Shown here: one piece after another, positions 49,081 through 61,646 of the stretch
Numbering within the stretch: the stretch's first letter is position 1
Layout: every line of letters starts with the position of its first letter
DNA from: Zygnema cylindricum
Lineage: Eukaryota; Streptophyta; Zygnematophyceae; Zygnematales; Zygnemataceae
Length of the DNA: 64,000 bases
Reading direction: 5' to 3'
Assembly: GCA_037447655.1 (NCBI GenBank)
Contig: JBBHKE010001566.1
Coordinates: 80,939 to 144,938, forward strand
Made by a program: the position numbers and the translations under genes
Notes under the pieces: generated by a model
Told to the model about the DNA's origin: nothing
Seen by the model: the letters and a program-made list of their open reading frames with translations, nothing else
The model's database searches: none

Positions 49081-49560
49081 ATTCTTCTCCCTCTACCCCT
49101 CTCTCTTCACACTTCCCTCTCTCTTCTCTCTCTCTTCTCTCCCTTTCTCTTTTTCCTCTCCCTCTCCCTTACCCTCTCTATTCCTGACCCTCTTTCCCAC
49201 TCTATTTCCAAGTCCTGAATTTCCCTCCCTTCCCTCCTTTTCCTTCCTTCCTTCCCCTCTTTTATCCCTCAAACCATCACATTTCCTTCCCTCACTCGGT
49301 GCCGTCTCCTTTTTCCTACTTTCCCTCTCTTTCCCTCCTTTTCTCTCCCTTCCCTCATTTTTCTTCCTTTCCCTCCATTTCGCTTCCTTTTCCTCCCGCT
49401 TTCCTTCCCTTTCTCCCTTACCCATGCCCTCTTCCAATTTTCTACCCTTCCCTTTCCTCTCCTTCTTCTCCCACTTCTTCTCTCTTTCCCCCTCCCTCTC
49501 CCCCTCCCTCTCCCCCTCCCTCCCCCTTTCCCTTTTTCTCCCTCTCTTCCTCTTTTAGTT
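49080..49560. repeat. Pyrimidine-rich tract at the 5' end of kinase B
   Basis: Almost pure C/T on the sense strand, merging into signal-peptide-like codons, as at the start of kinase A. ORFs through it are simple-sequence artefacts. Confidence 0.9.
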
Positions 49561-52500
49561 CCTCTCAAACCTCTCTCGAGCCTCTGCCGAACCTCTCCTG
49601 AATCTCGTAAAAAAGGAATTAAATTTGATGCTTTTGGGGCCACTTTGGAATGGAATAAATCAAGGGAGACTTGTAATTGGCCGGGAATTATTTGCACCAA
49701 TGGGAGAGTTTCGAGTCTCGATCTCCCATTTGCCAAAATTGAGGGAATTTTTGCGTCGGAGATCGGAAATCTCGACCGACTTGAGAAAATTTCCCTCGGG
49801 TTAAATTTAATCCGAGGTCCGGTTCCGGACTCAATTGGGAATTTGGGGAAGTTAGGGTTTGTTAATTTTTCAGGGAATATGCTTACAGGATCCTTTCCTG
49901 ACCCTCTTTGTAATTGTAAAAATCTCACGATTCTCGATCTTTCGGGTAATTCCTTCTCGAAAAAAATGCCGGAAGCGATCGGAAACCTTAACGCATTTGG
50001 ATTTATCGTCCAATGATTTTTCTGGGGAGATTCCGAATGCTCTTTGGAGTATCAAAACATTAAAGTTTCTTAGTTTATCTAATAATCGGTTTTCGGGATC
50101 GCTTCCTCCGGAAGTCGGGACGGTCTCCGATATTACCACTTTGTATTTAAGTTACAACGAGTTTCGGGGCCAATTCCGAGCGACATTGGAAATTTGAGTA
50201 TGATTGCTGACCTTTCGTTAAATTATAATGCTTTTAACGGAAGTATTCCGGGGGAAATAGGAAAGCTTCCCTTTGTTCACACTTTAGACTTATCGTATAA
50301 TAATTTTTCGAACGAAATTCCACCTTCTCTTTTCTACAATTGTAGGTATACAACTATTATACTTAATCATAACTATTTAACAGGACCAATTCCGTCAACT
50401 CTTGAAATGTGCTCAAACTTAACGGAATTTTACGCTAGAAACAATGCACTTCACGGAAATCTATCTTCTCAAATCGATTGGTCTGTCTTTCCCTTCCTAG
50501 TAACTTTAGATATTTCGGAAAACCTATTTTCTGGGCCTATTCCTTCGACTCTTGGTCAATGTAAAAGTTTTTTTTTTTTTTTTGCAAATTCTAATAAGTT
50601 CACTGGACCAATTCCCGACTCTTTCTATACGTTATCATCTTTATTTTATCTCCTCCTTGATGATAATCCTCTCAACACAGACCTTAATCCAAAACTATCA
50701 GAATTGCAATTACAAATATTTTCTTGTGAATTTTGTGAACTCTCTGGCCCTATTCCGGTGGAATTTGGAAATTTCAAAGCAATGCAAATTTTGGTGCTTA
50801 AAAATAACAATCTATCTGGAGGATTGCCCATAGAGATTATAAATGGTGGTTTTTTTAAGTTAGATCTGTCAAATAACTCCTTAAGCGGTTCGATTCCCAC
50901 TGACTTTTTTGCAAATTCAACTTTCACGATTCAGGTGTTCAATCTTTCTGGAAATTTTTTCTCTGGAAATCTCCCAGAAAATTTTTGTCCGGATATCTCT
51001 GTAATCGCTTTGGATTTGAGCAATAATTCCTTTTCTGGACCACTACCTTCGTCCATTTTGAAACAAATCTTGAAGTTTTTTCAGCAAATGACAACAAGTT
51101 TGATGGAAACTTACCCCTTAACATATTTTCCTCAAAACTTTCGAGACTTGAAATCGCTAAAAATCAGTTTTCTGGACCTATTCCTCCTATAAAACCAAAT
51201 ATTTCCTTCTTAACTTTTCTCGATATTTCTTGCAACAACCTTTCTGGGAAATTCCTGGACGAAATTTTTCTTGTAGAAGGATTGAAATGGGTAGATTTAA
51301 GTTCAAAAAATCTCAATGGATCACTCTCGATTCCGATGGGAATTAAAAAAAAATCCTCCCTTCGTTCCCTTTTTCTTTAAGAGAACAAAATCGAGGGCTC
51401 CATTCCGGAAAATTTTGACGATTTGAATATTTGGCCCAACTTGAACTCCACCGAAATATTTTTTCGGGAAATATCCCTCGTCAGAAGTTTGCAAACCTGT
51501 CCCTTCTCCATACTCTCTCTCTCTCATACAACAACTTGACAGGTGGCATCCCTTCGGAGTTCGGAAATTTGACGTATCTCTCATTTGAAACTCGATAATA
51601 ACCGACTTTCTCAGGGTATTCCCAGCGAAATAAATAATACCAAACTAACAGTATTCGATGTTAGCAATAATAAGCTGTCTGGAAGAATTCCTTCGAGTCT
51701 TGGGAGTCCCTCATTCCTTGTTGAGTTAAATCTCTCCAAAAATAAACTCTCAGGTTCGATTCCAGACAGTCTTTCCGGCCTCCTAAACCTAAAATTTGTC
51801 AGTTTTGCGAGCAATTTTTTGTCAAATCAAATTCCTAGAGGAAGCTTGAGTCTCTTTGACGCTGCTGCTTTTGCGGACAATTTAAATCTTTGCGGAACTC
51901 CTCTTAAAGCTTGTCCATCTATTATCTCTCTCAGAGAGACCTTAGTGATACTTTTGGGAATTTTGGTTGGTTATTTTAGTATTGTTTTTTTTTAGGGCTT
52001 TCTTTAGGGGTAGACCTCTTCTAGGAAGGGAAACAGGGGGAGGAAAATTGGAACTTTATCATCATTTACCTTTTTCTCTCACTTGTAAAGATATTTTAAA
52101 GGCAACAAATGAATGGGACGAAGCGTATCTTCTCGGAACTGGTGGATTCGGATCTGTATACAGGTATGCTTTTTGATACTTTTTTTAGTTTAATTCAAAG
52201 TGATTTTAGTTATTCACTTATATATGTATTGATTATTATTGTTATTTAAGATTTTATTAACTTTTTTATAAGTTTTTTCTGTTGTTGTTTTTTTAGGATT
52301 TTGTACTTTTTTCTATTTTCTATAATCTGACCTTTTGTAATCTTTGTTTTATTTGATTAAGATTCCTGTCTTTTTTTGCAACACCTTTTGGTCTTTTTCT
52401 TTTTTTCAAAGGATGTGAGATATTACCGTCCTAAAGTTTGAGATTTGCTAAAAAAGAACATTAATTGCCATGGTTTTTCTTTCTCTGAAAAGGAAACCTA

Positions 52501-53487
52501 TAAAGTGCAGATTGCGTGCTGATGCTAAGAAACTGTCTTTATATTGAGAGGAAATCTGTTAAGTTACAAACTTTTTCTTTGTAAGTCTTAAGTGTTTTTT
52601 TTAAGTTTTCTAACAGTAGTTTTCTTAATTCCCGCAGGGCTCTCCTTTCTGATTGTAAAACTACGGTAGCGATTAAACGACTCGCCCAAAATAGTAGTCA
52701 AGGCGCTCGGGAACTTCAAGCCGAAATAAAGTCTTTGAGAAATTTAAAACATCGAAACATGGTAAAACTTATTGGAAGTTATGTTAGTGTTTCAGAAACT
52801 TTACTTATTTACGAATATCTTTCCGGAGGAGATCTCGCAGGTTATATTTACAACAATAAACCTATATTCAGTAATTGGGAAGTTCGACATAAAATGTTGT
52901 TAGGAGCTTCTCGAGGTCTTAAACACCTTCACGAAGATCATCATCCGGCGATTATTCATCGAGATATTAAACCGGAAAACATTCTGATTAGTGAAGATTT
53001 AGAAGCTCATATCGCCAATTTTGGTCTCGCGAGAGACATTCAATGAGACGAAGACGGCCAAGCTTCGACAATTGTTTGCGGAACCGTCGGTTATATGGCT
53101 TTAGAATATTTACATTCCAGAAAATTGTCGGTAAAATCGGACGTTTTTGCCTTTGGAATCGTGATTCTTGAAGTTGTGACTGGAAAAAAACCTACGGATC
53201 GAATGTTTGGAGATGATTCTTTGAGTTCTTGGGTTAGTTGATCTTTTATGGATAGGACGGCTTTCGGTACGGTCGATTCGAGAATGAATTTAAAAGAAGT
53301 CGGAGAAGTTTTTGGGACTCTAAAATTAGGACTTATGCGTACAACGACAAAACCGGAGGAGAGACCGACAATGGAGGAAGTTGTTCGATTGTTGGAAAGA
53401 ATAGGAATGTTTAGAAAAAAAACTTATGTATTTGTAAGATTGAAATCCTTGTGGAAATGTCACAACCATCATTGTTTCATTCATTAG
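49423..53487 (+). pseudogene. LRR receptor-like kinase B, decayed full-length copy
   Basis: The ectodomain part is about 49423-52163 and the kinase exon 52638-53487, split by a GT/AG intron in the same phase as in kinase A. The signal-peptide end (NLSRAS), N-cap (CNWPGIICTNGR), many LRRs, the Cys cap (LCGTPLKAC), membrane helix and GTGGFGSVY loop are all recognisable, spread over several frames. Frameshifts are visible near 49610, 49993, 50180, 51070, 51570 and 52000. In the kinase, DFG is changed to NFG (about 53020), and stops occur at 53044 and 53239. AIKRL and IIHRDIKPEN remain. It is therefore a pseudogene, closest to exon C in its kinase part. The exact start is uncertain. Confidence 0.9.
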
Positions 53488-54960
53488 ACATCATCATTAT
53501 TACATCATTATTATATCATTATTACATCATTATTGTATCAAAATTGAAGGAAAGTTGCTCGATTTCATGGATTTACATCATTATTCGGAGAAAAGTAAAG
53601 CAATTTCGCACAATTTTCTTTCCTTTTTCTTTTTCTTTTATTTTTAGTTTAGGGTTTGACTTGCGATCGAGTGGGTTGAAATAGTCACAATTAGAATTGT
53701 AATTTTTTTAGTGGGTTTGTTTTTTATAAGATAGAATTGTAGGTTTGTATTTTAGGTAGGATTATTTTTAGCACAAATTTTAGAGAAGTTTTAATAGATG
53801 TTATTTCATTTTTAATGTTTTAGAAAACATGACTTCTCACTTTTCTATTTTTTGTGACAATTTTTTGTCCGTAAGTTTATAACTGCATTTAAATAAGTAA
53901 AACAAAAAACAAAACAAAAAAAAAACAGATTTTTTCATTGATTTTCATAGGGAAATTTTTATTATGTTTTCTTTCTCTTTTTTTTTTAATCGTCTAGTCT
54001 TTGTTTATGAAAAATACATACTATAAATTTAGTAATACTATATTTTATTCTTCATATGGCCTTTATTATGATGGTGAGAGTAAAATTTAAGAGTAAACAT
54101 ACATATAGAATTATTGCTAATTTCTAACAAGTATTTTTCATATTTTCGAGAAAAGACAGGATAATTTGATTCCCAAGCTGGAAAGAGGAAGAAATCTCCC
54201 TTTCTCTCTCTCTCTTTCCTCTTCCTCTTTTCCCCTCCCCCCCTCTCTCCCCCCCCCCCTCCCCCCTCCCCCCCCCTCTCCCTCACCCCTTCCCTCTCGC
54301 CCTTCCTCTCGCCTCCCTCTCCCTCTCTTCTTATAAACCGTTGAAACATATGAGTAAAACCATAACTTCTCCATGAATTTAAAGAGATCTACAATGTTAA
54401 AAAAATTGACAATGAACGATTTACATCATAAAAATAAATTAAAAAAAAACTCAAATTTCTTTCTCTTTTTCTCTTCGTCTGTTAATAAGATAAAGAGAAG
54501 ATAAGATCATAAAGAGGATGATTTGAAAACATATGAAGACAAAGTAAAAAAAAAAAGACAAGACTTCCATATTCTACTTTTGTTCCCCATCTTCGAGTCG
54601 ACAATTTTTTGAAAATTTACTCATCTTTATTATAAAAACAAGTGATTTTAGTAACTTTACAAAAAATATTAGTTAAAAAATGAAAGAATATCCTATGAAA
54701 GGTCAATTGACCTTCAAATCTTACAAATCTCATCTAATCGACGAAACACTAAAATAGACGAAAGAAATAAATAAAAACTTTGATACATTCTCTAAGCTCA
54801 AATATGAACTTCACCATTTGAATACAAAAAAACTCTTATAAACCGGAGCATTCAAAATTTACCAATCTATCAAAAAAACATTACCTAACTAACCTAGCTG
54901 CCTGCCTACCTATTAACCTACTAACTAACCTTCTAATTTATCTACTTCAAAACTGACTAT
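53488..54960. other. No gene; microsatellites
   Basis: ATTATTACATC-type repeats at 53490-53540 and a C/T tract at 54195-54330. Otherwise AT-rich, without coding signal. Confidence 0.45.
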
Positions 54961-55467
54961 TTTCAAAAACCCTAACATTTTGTATTCTTATAAGCTGTTC
55001 CCGGAATACATATAATGGTGTTCGATAAAACAGTTGACGTCGAAACACAAAATCCTCCACATGTAAATAAGTTGAATAAACATCGATTGTTACGATAATA
55101 TTTACTAATAATGGAAGAACAAGCCGTAGTTACGGTTAATCTAACGGTTGCGGCGGTTTTTCGAGCCAGATTCGCCACAGTACAAGGAGAAGTACACTGT
55201 AATAAAGGTACTCTAGGTTTTGGAGGTGTTTTTTTGTTGAAGTTCAAAGGTGGAGAAGGAGGAGGAGGAGGAGGGGAAAATTTAGTATGGACGAGAAGAT
55301 TCCTCGATTTTCTCGATTGTGGTTTTTTTCTATCTGCATTTTTTTTCAGTCTCAGAGGTAAGGTTATGATTTGTATACGCAAATACAGCATGAATGTATG
55401 ACAAAAAAATACGATCCAAATGAACTTTCTTCCTTTCTGTTTTGGTTTTTTTTTTTTTTTGGATCTA

Positions 55468-57297
55468 TCAGCGAGGAAAAAAGGCAATAACCATGATAAC
55501 GATAAGCGTAACGGAATTTACAACATGAAAGAAAAGAAATAGAAAAAGTAGCAACAAAAGCACAGGGAAAACAGTGGAAGTAACTGGAGTAGAAATTACG
55601 ATGTCAATGGAGAACAAAAACAAAGTATGAAAGAATATGTACCTGAGATCTGGTTCTTTCTGCCGGGATTTGTTATCCATAATGGCCCAATTTCTCGCTT
55701 ATTGCCAACAGATTTTGTAAAAATTCCATTTCTTTCTTTTTTTTTTCTAATTTTCAAATCCGTCTTATTTTCTTGGTTTTCGTTTTTTCCAGTCTCCATT
55801 TCCATTGGTGCCGAGACTCGAAGCATTATTTTCCGACCTATAAAACAAAAGTGCGGAACAAACATTTTTCACTAAGTTCGTTTGTAAAAAACTTCAATTA
55901 AGAAAAATAGTAATAACAAAGCTAAAAAACAAGAAATTGCTAACACTTTCTACGACAATCCCAATATATTTTTTGCCCAATAAATGCAAAAAAATTCACA
56001 ATACCTGGTTTCAAAATTGCAATTTTTTCGTCGATTTTTTTTTCCTTTGCTTTATCGCACGTAAAATGTTGAGGAATTTCGCATCGAAAATTCTGGGGAT
56101 TGAAAATCATTCCGGAATTGCAAATTGTATATTCCAATAATTGCCCATTTTGGCAATTACAAAAGGCGCTAGAAAAAAACAAACGACATTACAAAAATTA
56201 GTTTTAAAATCTCAAACCCAATTGAAGTACCCTATTGAAGTTTTTGATGAGAAATTATAAAAATAACAATCATAATAATATACCTGCAAGGAGGCGTGGC
56301 ATTTGTATCCGAATAAAGGCCATTCGCCCGTCCATAACAACATTTCATAGGATCTTCCTGGATAGAATAATAAAACAAATGGAAAGAAGATATATAAACT
56401 CCAATGAGAAATTTACCTAGAAAATGAACATCATGTGCTCTTGAAGTACACCTTGTAAGGCTATTAGTTTTAATGTTATTTTTTTGACATTTGATTCAGC
56501 TTTGTCGTTTACACACATTCCAATCGGAAGCTAAGGAACTTAACTTTCCATTGCAACCTTCCGATTAACAATCCGACACGTGTGAACAGAGATAAATAAA
56601 TCTAAAGGCCAAAAAGAAATTAACACTAATTAGTGATACACAGTGCAATAGTTAATTCCTAAAATCTACATCAAATTTAACGGATTTAGCTAGCTCTTGA
56701 TGTCCAATGTTAGACGTCCAATGATGGAATGATTTATCTTGCGAGAATCTAATTTCAAGTTGCAATGTCCAATTTTCAATTTTCAATTTGCAATGTCCAA
56801 TTTTCAATTTTCAAATTTCAATTTGCAATGTCCAATTTTCAATTTTCAAATTTCAATTTGCAATGTCCAATTTTCAATTTTCAATTTGCAATGTCCAATT
56901 TTCAATTTGCAATGTAATGAAAACTGATTGACAATGTAATGAGTGATCCTAATGGAAAAAGAAAAAGAAAAAAAAAAGACAAAAAAACCTAGAAAAAAGA
57001 AGTATTGCTCGAAGATGATCAATTTCTTTAAGGTTATGAAATATTTTTGAGAATATATATTCACATTTTATTTTATTACGAGGCTTTAATTTCACCTTTT
57101 GTTATTCTTAAAAAAGTTGCTAGGTTTCGTTTGAATGTGGCAAAAAAAACAAAAAAGAAAAGAAAAGAAAAAGAGCTTACATTAGATGAATCGTCAGCTT
57201 GTACGGCAAAAAAAAGAAGCGCCAATGGCAGAATAAAAACACACGTGCGAGGTTTATTTTTCTGACCGAAGGACTTCCGTCCGTCACTTGCGCCCAT
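55468..57297 (-). CDS. Secreted or membrane-anchored protein with a CBM14 (chitin-binding type 2) domain
   Basis: Exons in transcript order: 57181-57297, 56284-56357, 56005-56168, 55643-55837, 55468-55583; GT/AG throughout. The total of 666 nt is 222 codons with stop (221 aa) and no lesion. Residues about 18-34 are a signal peptide (FILPLALLFFAVQA). Residues about 45-100 give Cys spacing C-x16-C-x5-C-x10-C-x12-C-x7-C with GRANGLYSD, NGQLLEYTIC and SGMIFNPQNFRC, the pattern of CBM14/peritrophin-A. Then comes a Lys/Glu-rich linker and a strongly hydrophobic C-terminus (FPVLLLLLFLFLFF) that could be a membrane anchor. CBM14 binds chitin in animal proteins; the ligand here is not known. Two extra Cys are present. 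Phases are 0, 2, 1, 1 and all joins keep frame. Confidence 0.85.
56447..56647. mobile_element. TA-target MITE, about 200 bp, upstream of or in the first intron of the CBM14 gene
   Basis: Starts TA then CACCTTGTAAGGCTATTAG and ends GTGATACACAGTGCA. Inner arms (CACACATTCCAATCGG and its inverse region) match the 6313-6532 subfamily. It sits in intron 1 of the CBM14 gene. Confidence 0.72.
56761..56912. repeat. Minisatellite of CAATGTCCAATTTTCAATTT units
   Basis: At least four units of 27-48 bases made of TTGCAATGTCC and TTTTCAAT words, in intron 1 of the CBM14 gene. Confidence 0.9.
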
Positions 57298-57319
57298 GTT
57301 GAACAGCGAAGTCAGCTCG

Positions 57320-57351
<32 letters not shown>

Positions 57352-59638
57352 GAATCTAGCGGGAAGAGTTCGTCGAGAGGGCGAAAAGTTCGAAAAGTTA
57401 AAAATTGTAAGTTGAAAAATTCAAATTTGGATGTGAAATATAAGAGAAAAAGCGAAATATTGGAGGTTTGTTTTTTTCGAAAACGATCGCGAAGACTTGC
57501 GAGACGGTAAGTGGATTCTCGAAAGTAACGCCAGGTATCAATACGACAAACGAAATGACAGACGAGCAAATTTCGAAACAAAAATCAACCGACAAAAAAA
57601 ACAAAAAAAATATGCCAAGCGGTCAGATGTGTACGGTAGACGTTTACGCGCATTTTCCGTCTCGAAACGACCAAAAGTAACAAAATAACCACGGCAACCG
57701 ACGGCTCATAACGACAAAAAACTAATCGCACGTTCTACAAAAAACCGATCGTTTCGTATGAAAAAAATAAAATATTTTTCGAAACGGGCAAAAATGAAAA
57801 ATCGAACCCAGGAAATAGGGTAAAAAACAAAAAAAATATATGCGGAGGAGGCGGAGCTGCTCCGGAAAGGGCGGTCACCGAATCTAGTCGGTATACCTGC
57901 CACGTGTGACCAACCTGATGACGTGCCCACCGACAAATGCAGAGAAACAGCAGAGGTAAAAGTTATTCACAAAACGACAAACCAGTTAGGGCTCAGCGTC
58001 CTTGTCGCATCCGCTTTTGGCTCCGCGATATCCACCAGTCGCCGCATTTTTTTTTTTTTTTTTTTTCCAGCAAATTGGACCAGAAATTTATTTAATAGAG
58101 TTAAAAGCTGGTAACACACTTGGACTTTCGAATTTTATGGCCAGTAAAATATAGCCACGTGTCTTGTCACACGAAACTCTCTAGTGCAGGTCTTATCTGC
58201 ACCTAAGATTTCGATTCACTTGCCCTTTTTTTTGTCATCTTTGACAGTGCTTCAAGCTTCTTGTCGCGTTGGTAGTTTGTCGTATATTACGACGCGGATT
58301 ACGCCTCACGCCCTGCCGTACACTTGACATTCAGATGTCAGTTTCGACCTGATTTCTGGAATCTTTTCATACGACCGTACAGCATACGGAATTATTTGGA
58401 GTAGTAAAGAGTGGAGCTATAAGTGCCATCTGGGGCCATATGGAGACGCCACGTTGCCAGCATGTCTTATTATCTAGCAAGCCTGCCACAAGTGTACTTA
58501 AAATATAGAATCTGTACGGAAACCACCGATATTTGTACGCATTCTCTCAAAGAGTCATTTCCTGCCCGATATGAGGACGATTTTGGCAGTACACGTGTGT
58601 AAATCCAAAAGTACAGTATGTTCAGACAATCTACAGTACAGTACGGTAAAGAATGCGCGATCCGAGACAAAACACAGCTGGTACGGAAATGCAGGGAGGT
58701 CCAATAGTCAAACTTCAAATGAACTTCTTTAACAAATAGGGCAAATAAAGGAAGACGACAAAAAATAGCGTTAACCAATTTGCTTGACGGCTGACTTTGA
58801 CGACCGCCAAAGAATAGCCGACAGCTAATCGCATCTACAACTAGGGAACTATATCGGGGTATTAATAATTTAATATAATATGCCAGCGCAGCGCAAAAAA
58901 AAAAAAGGAGTGGATTCATAATTAATATCGAATAAATAGGGTTACCGGCTAAAACAAAACAATATTGAGCCAAGCGGTCCGGTACAATTGGTGTGCTGTA
59001 AGCGTTACCGTACATATGTACGATTGCGAGCAGTATAGTACAGTACTGTACTGTAATTCCGCTCGCACTAAAAGCTACAATAATTGGCGTCGGTGTACCG
59101 TCACCTAACAAAACGTGCGCCGATCGCACTAAAAAAACAAATTAGTAAATTATTGTACCGGCAACAGACGACTATTTTTACTTTGTTACGAATCCTATAA
59201 CGAATCTTAAATCGAAAAAAGTACGACATTACCGTACAGTATTACCGTACAGTCGGGTCCCCCCAAAACATGCACAGGGGCAGAGTCAAACGGTGAAAAA
59301 AGTAACCATCCAAAAAAGATGGATCGAAAAAAACAAAGGGGAAGAAAATAACAAAGTTTACAAATTCAAAATTTTACCCGAGTACAGCTGTCATTTTCCA
59401 CCGACTGCAATCATATTTCGAAGCTGTCAAACACGTGTCATATCGCAAAAAGGAAAATTTGCCGGCGAGTCTCCGTCGGACCGTCAATTTTTGAAACGGT
59501 CAGTCTATATTACATGTAGCACAGTATAGCAGTGCTCTCTAAACAGTGTTGAAAAAACTATTTCAGCACCCCTTAAATAGGGCCCTTGAACTTATGAATA
59601 TAACTTTGCAATATATTAAAGGGAATTGATAATGGCAA
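57298..59638. other. Upstream of the CBM14 gene; no supportable gene
   Basis: Holds an A run at about 57323-57351, a T run at 58048-58066 and palindromic GTACAGTACTGTAC words near 59038. A 219-codon minus-strand frame at 58470-59129 has no domain and is not accepted as a gene. Confidence 0.4.
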
Positions 59639-60274
59639 TTGCTGCATTCACACCGGAAATGGATGATGAATGAGATGAGGAAACGAATGTCCTTTTGTTT
59701 TGTTTGGACGTGAATCGCCTTTGACGTCATCTCACGTCAACTAAAACGTCGCAATGTGGTTCATGCTGCCGTACGATTAAGCGTCGAATGACTCAAATCC
59801 GTCCGTACCAAGCCATCGTTTTTGACATTTTTTTACGTTATATTTTAGATGATTGTTTCGTCAAAATTACAAAAAAAAAATAACTTTACCTTTATTTACA
59901 TTCGATTCTAGTTGATTTTGATTGGTTATTCGTTTATGGGTTACCATTTTAGAAAATTTCGTACAGTACGGATGAATCATTCGAGATGCGACTTCATGTT
60001 TTTTCAAAGTCGGATTTCTGCATTCCGAAAAGGGTTCCCCGAAAAGAAGATGACTTACCAGAGTTGTCAAGTTTTGACGCACTTGACCGTACGTTTTTGT
60101 CCGTCGTTAAGCTCCAAATCGTATATTTTGTCCGAGGCTACGCTCCAAAAAGGTTGACAGCCGAGCAGTCGATCAGTTTGGCGCCTCTGTTTTTGTTTTT
60201 TTGCGAAATGAATGGTACGGGATCATTCATTTCCTCATCTCATTCATCATCCATTTCCGGTGTGAATGCAGCAA
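59639..60274. mobile_element. Element with about 50-bp terminal inverted repeats, 636 bp
   Basis: The left arm TTGCTGCATTCACACCGG continues through GATGATGAATGAGATGAGG and is mirrored at 60225-60274. No clear target duplication is seen, so the superfamily is not assigned. The interior has no recognisable protein. Confidence 0.8.
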
Positions 60275-60427
60275 ATGACTGTTTTGGTTGCGCACAGTCA
60301 CTTACATCATTTTGTCAAAAATTGTACGTTTGAAGTACACATTGGTGCATGTAAAGTACCGTTGAGTCAAATTTTGACGGTCAATCGGTTGGACAACTTT
60401 GACTTTCAAAATATTGTTTCAACCACT

Positions 60428-60565
60428 TAAAATTTTGCTGCGCTTGCGAACGTCGATCGTCATAAGAAAATCAGCATTTCGCACGGCCGGCGAAGGTTTA
60501 CACTAACAAAACTGCGACAACCAAATGTAAATAAAAGTGTTGCGCACAATCACTTTTTGTCGTTA
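60428..60565. repeat. Dispersed repeat, third copy (inverted)
   Basis: The inverse of the blocks starting at about 36270 and 37813: GCGCAACA, ACATTTGG, GTCGCAGTTTTGTTA, TCGCAAGCGC words in the same order. Confidence 0.6.
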
Positions 60566-60606
60566 CGTGAGCTCCACGGTGAGAGCACATGTTGGATTTT
60601 AACTTA

Positions 60607-61554
60607 GGGTACGTCCCCATGTAATTGGTACTTTGATAAAGTATTTTGGACTGTAGTAAAGATTCCCTGTACTATTTTGAAGAGCGTCCCTATGTGCGAA
60701 AATGAAATCGGAAATTTGAAATGTGACGTTTGTAGACGTAGGTACAACCTGTGACTACTGAAGCCGACTATGAAACTTCCGACGATTAGTGACGCCAACA
60801 AAAACAACGACAGTGGTAGCCGTCTAGATTTGTGTGAAATTGTAGATGTTTAGGGTTTGGTGACATTGTGACGTCATGCTCACTTGTGACAACGTCGACG
60901 TCACTGATTCAATAACTTTCCGCCATGGTTTCCCAATTTCGTTTTTTCTACTTTTCTCACTAGACTTGCCATTAAAAAAAAACTTAAAAATTGTCAAAAA
61001 TAATATTTTTAAAAGACCTTTCGTTTTATACCAATATTGTCGTGTCTCATTCTAAATAGTGGGAGATAAAAACGACGGCGTGAGAGGGAGAGGGGAGAGG
61101 CGACGACGGCGCAAAATTTTGCAAAGGACCCCATGAATGAAAGTGAAGCTCCAAACCCGTGCAAATTTTTTTCCGTACATGCGCGTGACGGGCTCAGAGA
61201 AAAATAGCGAGGACTCTCCCTCGTCCTAAAATTTTCCCACTCTTGTGGCGTGTGCGTGGGTCGTTTTTGATTTGCTGTTTGGGCGGTACTTGAACTAAAA
61301 TCACCCCTTCGAGGTGATTTTGGATGAAGTTATTTTTTGGGCTGGATTCTCTTGCCCGGGGGTCGAAAAAGGGAAAACGCCAAAATGCGTTCACATGACG
61401 ACAAACGCGCCGTACATCCGAAGTATGAATTGGCGTACACTCTACTTTGGTAAAAATGATTTTCTCGTACGGCTAAAGTTTTTGTCAAAGTTCCCTGAAT
61501 TTAAGGGCAAAACGACAGAGAAAAGTAGATACTTCAAAACATGGGGACGTACCC
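60607..61554. mobile_element. PIF/Harbinger-like non-autonomous element, 948 bp, TTA target duplication
   Basis: Starts GGGTACGTCCCCATGT and ends ATGGGGACGTACCC, flanked by TTA at 60604-60606 and 61555-61557. The termini match the 47088 family while much of the interior differs. Partial relatives are at 31970-32140 and 36900-37560. Confidence 0.88.
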
Positions 61555-61646
61555 TTAGCCGCAAAATTGAAATTTAATCGTCAAGCGTTACATTGAATTT
61601 AGACGCAAATTGAAACGAAACCTCTCAAAACTGAATCGTAATTAGC

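Noticed and set aside
49031-49928. ORFs of 100-219 codons in the CT-rich tract
   Set aside because: Simple-sequence artefacts; the minus-strand one is the shadow of the LRR pseudogene.
54972-55487. 171-codon minus-strand ORF with many Cys near the 3' end of the CBM14 gene
   Set aside because: It follows the stop codon of the gene, contains poly-Lys and poly-Pro from simple sequence, and its Cys spacing does not match CBM14; treated as 3' flank.
58470-59129. 219-codon minus-strand ORF
   Set aside because: Hydrophobic and Cys/Tyr-rich without domain, repeats or splice context; it overlaps palindromic GTACAGTAC sequence and is plausibly a chance frame.
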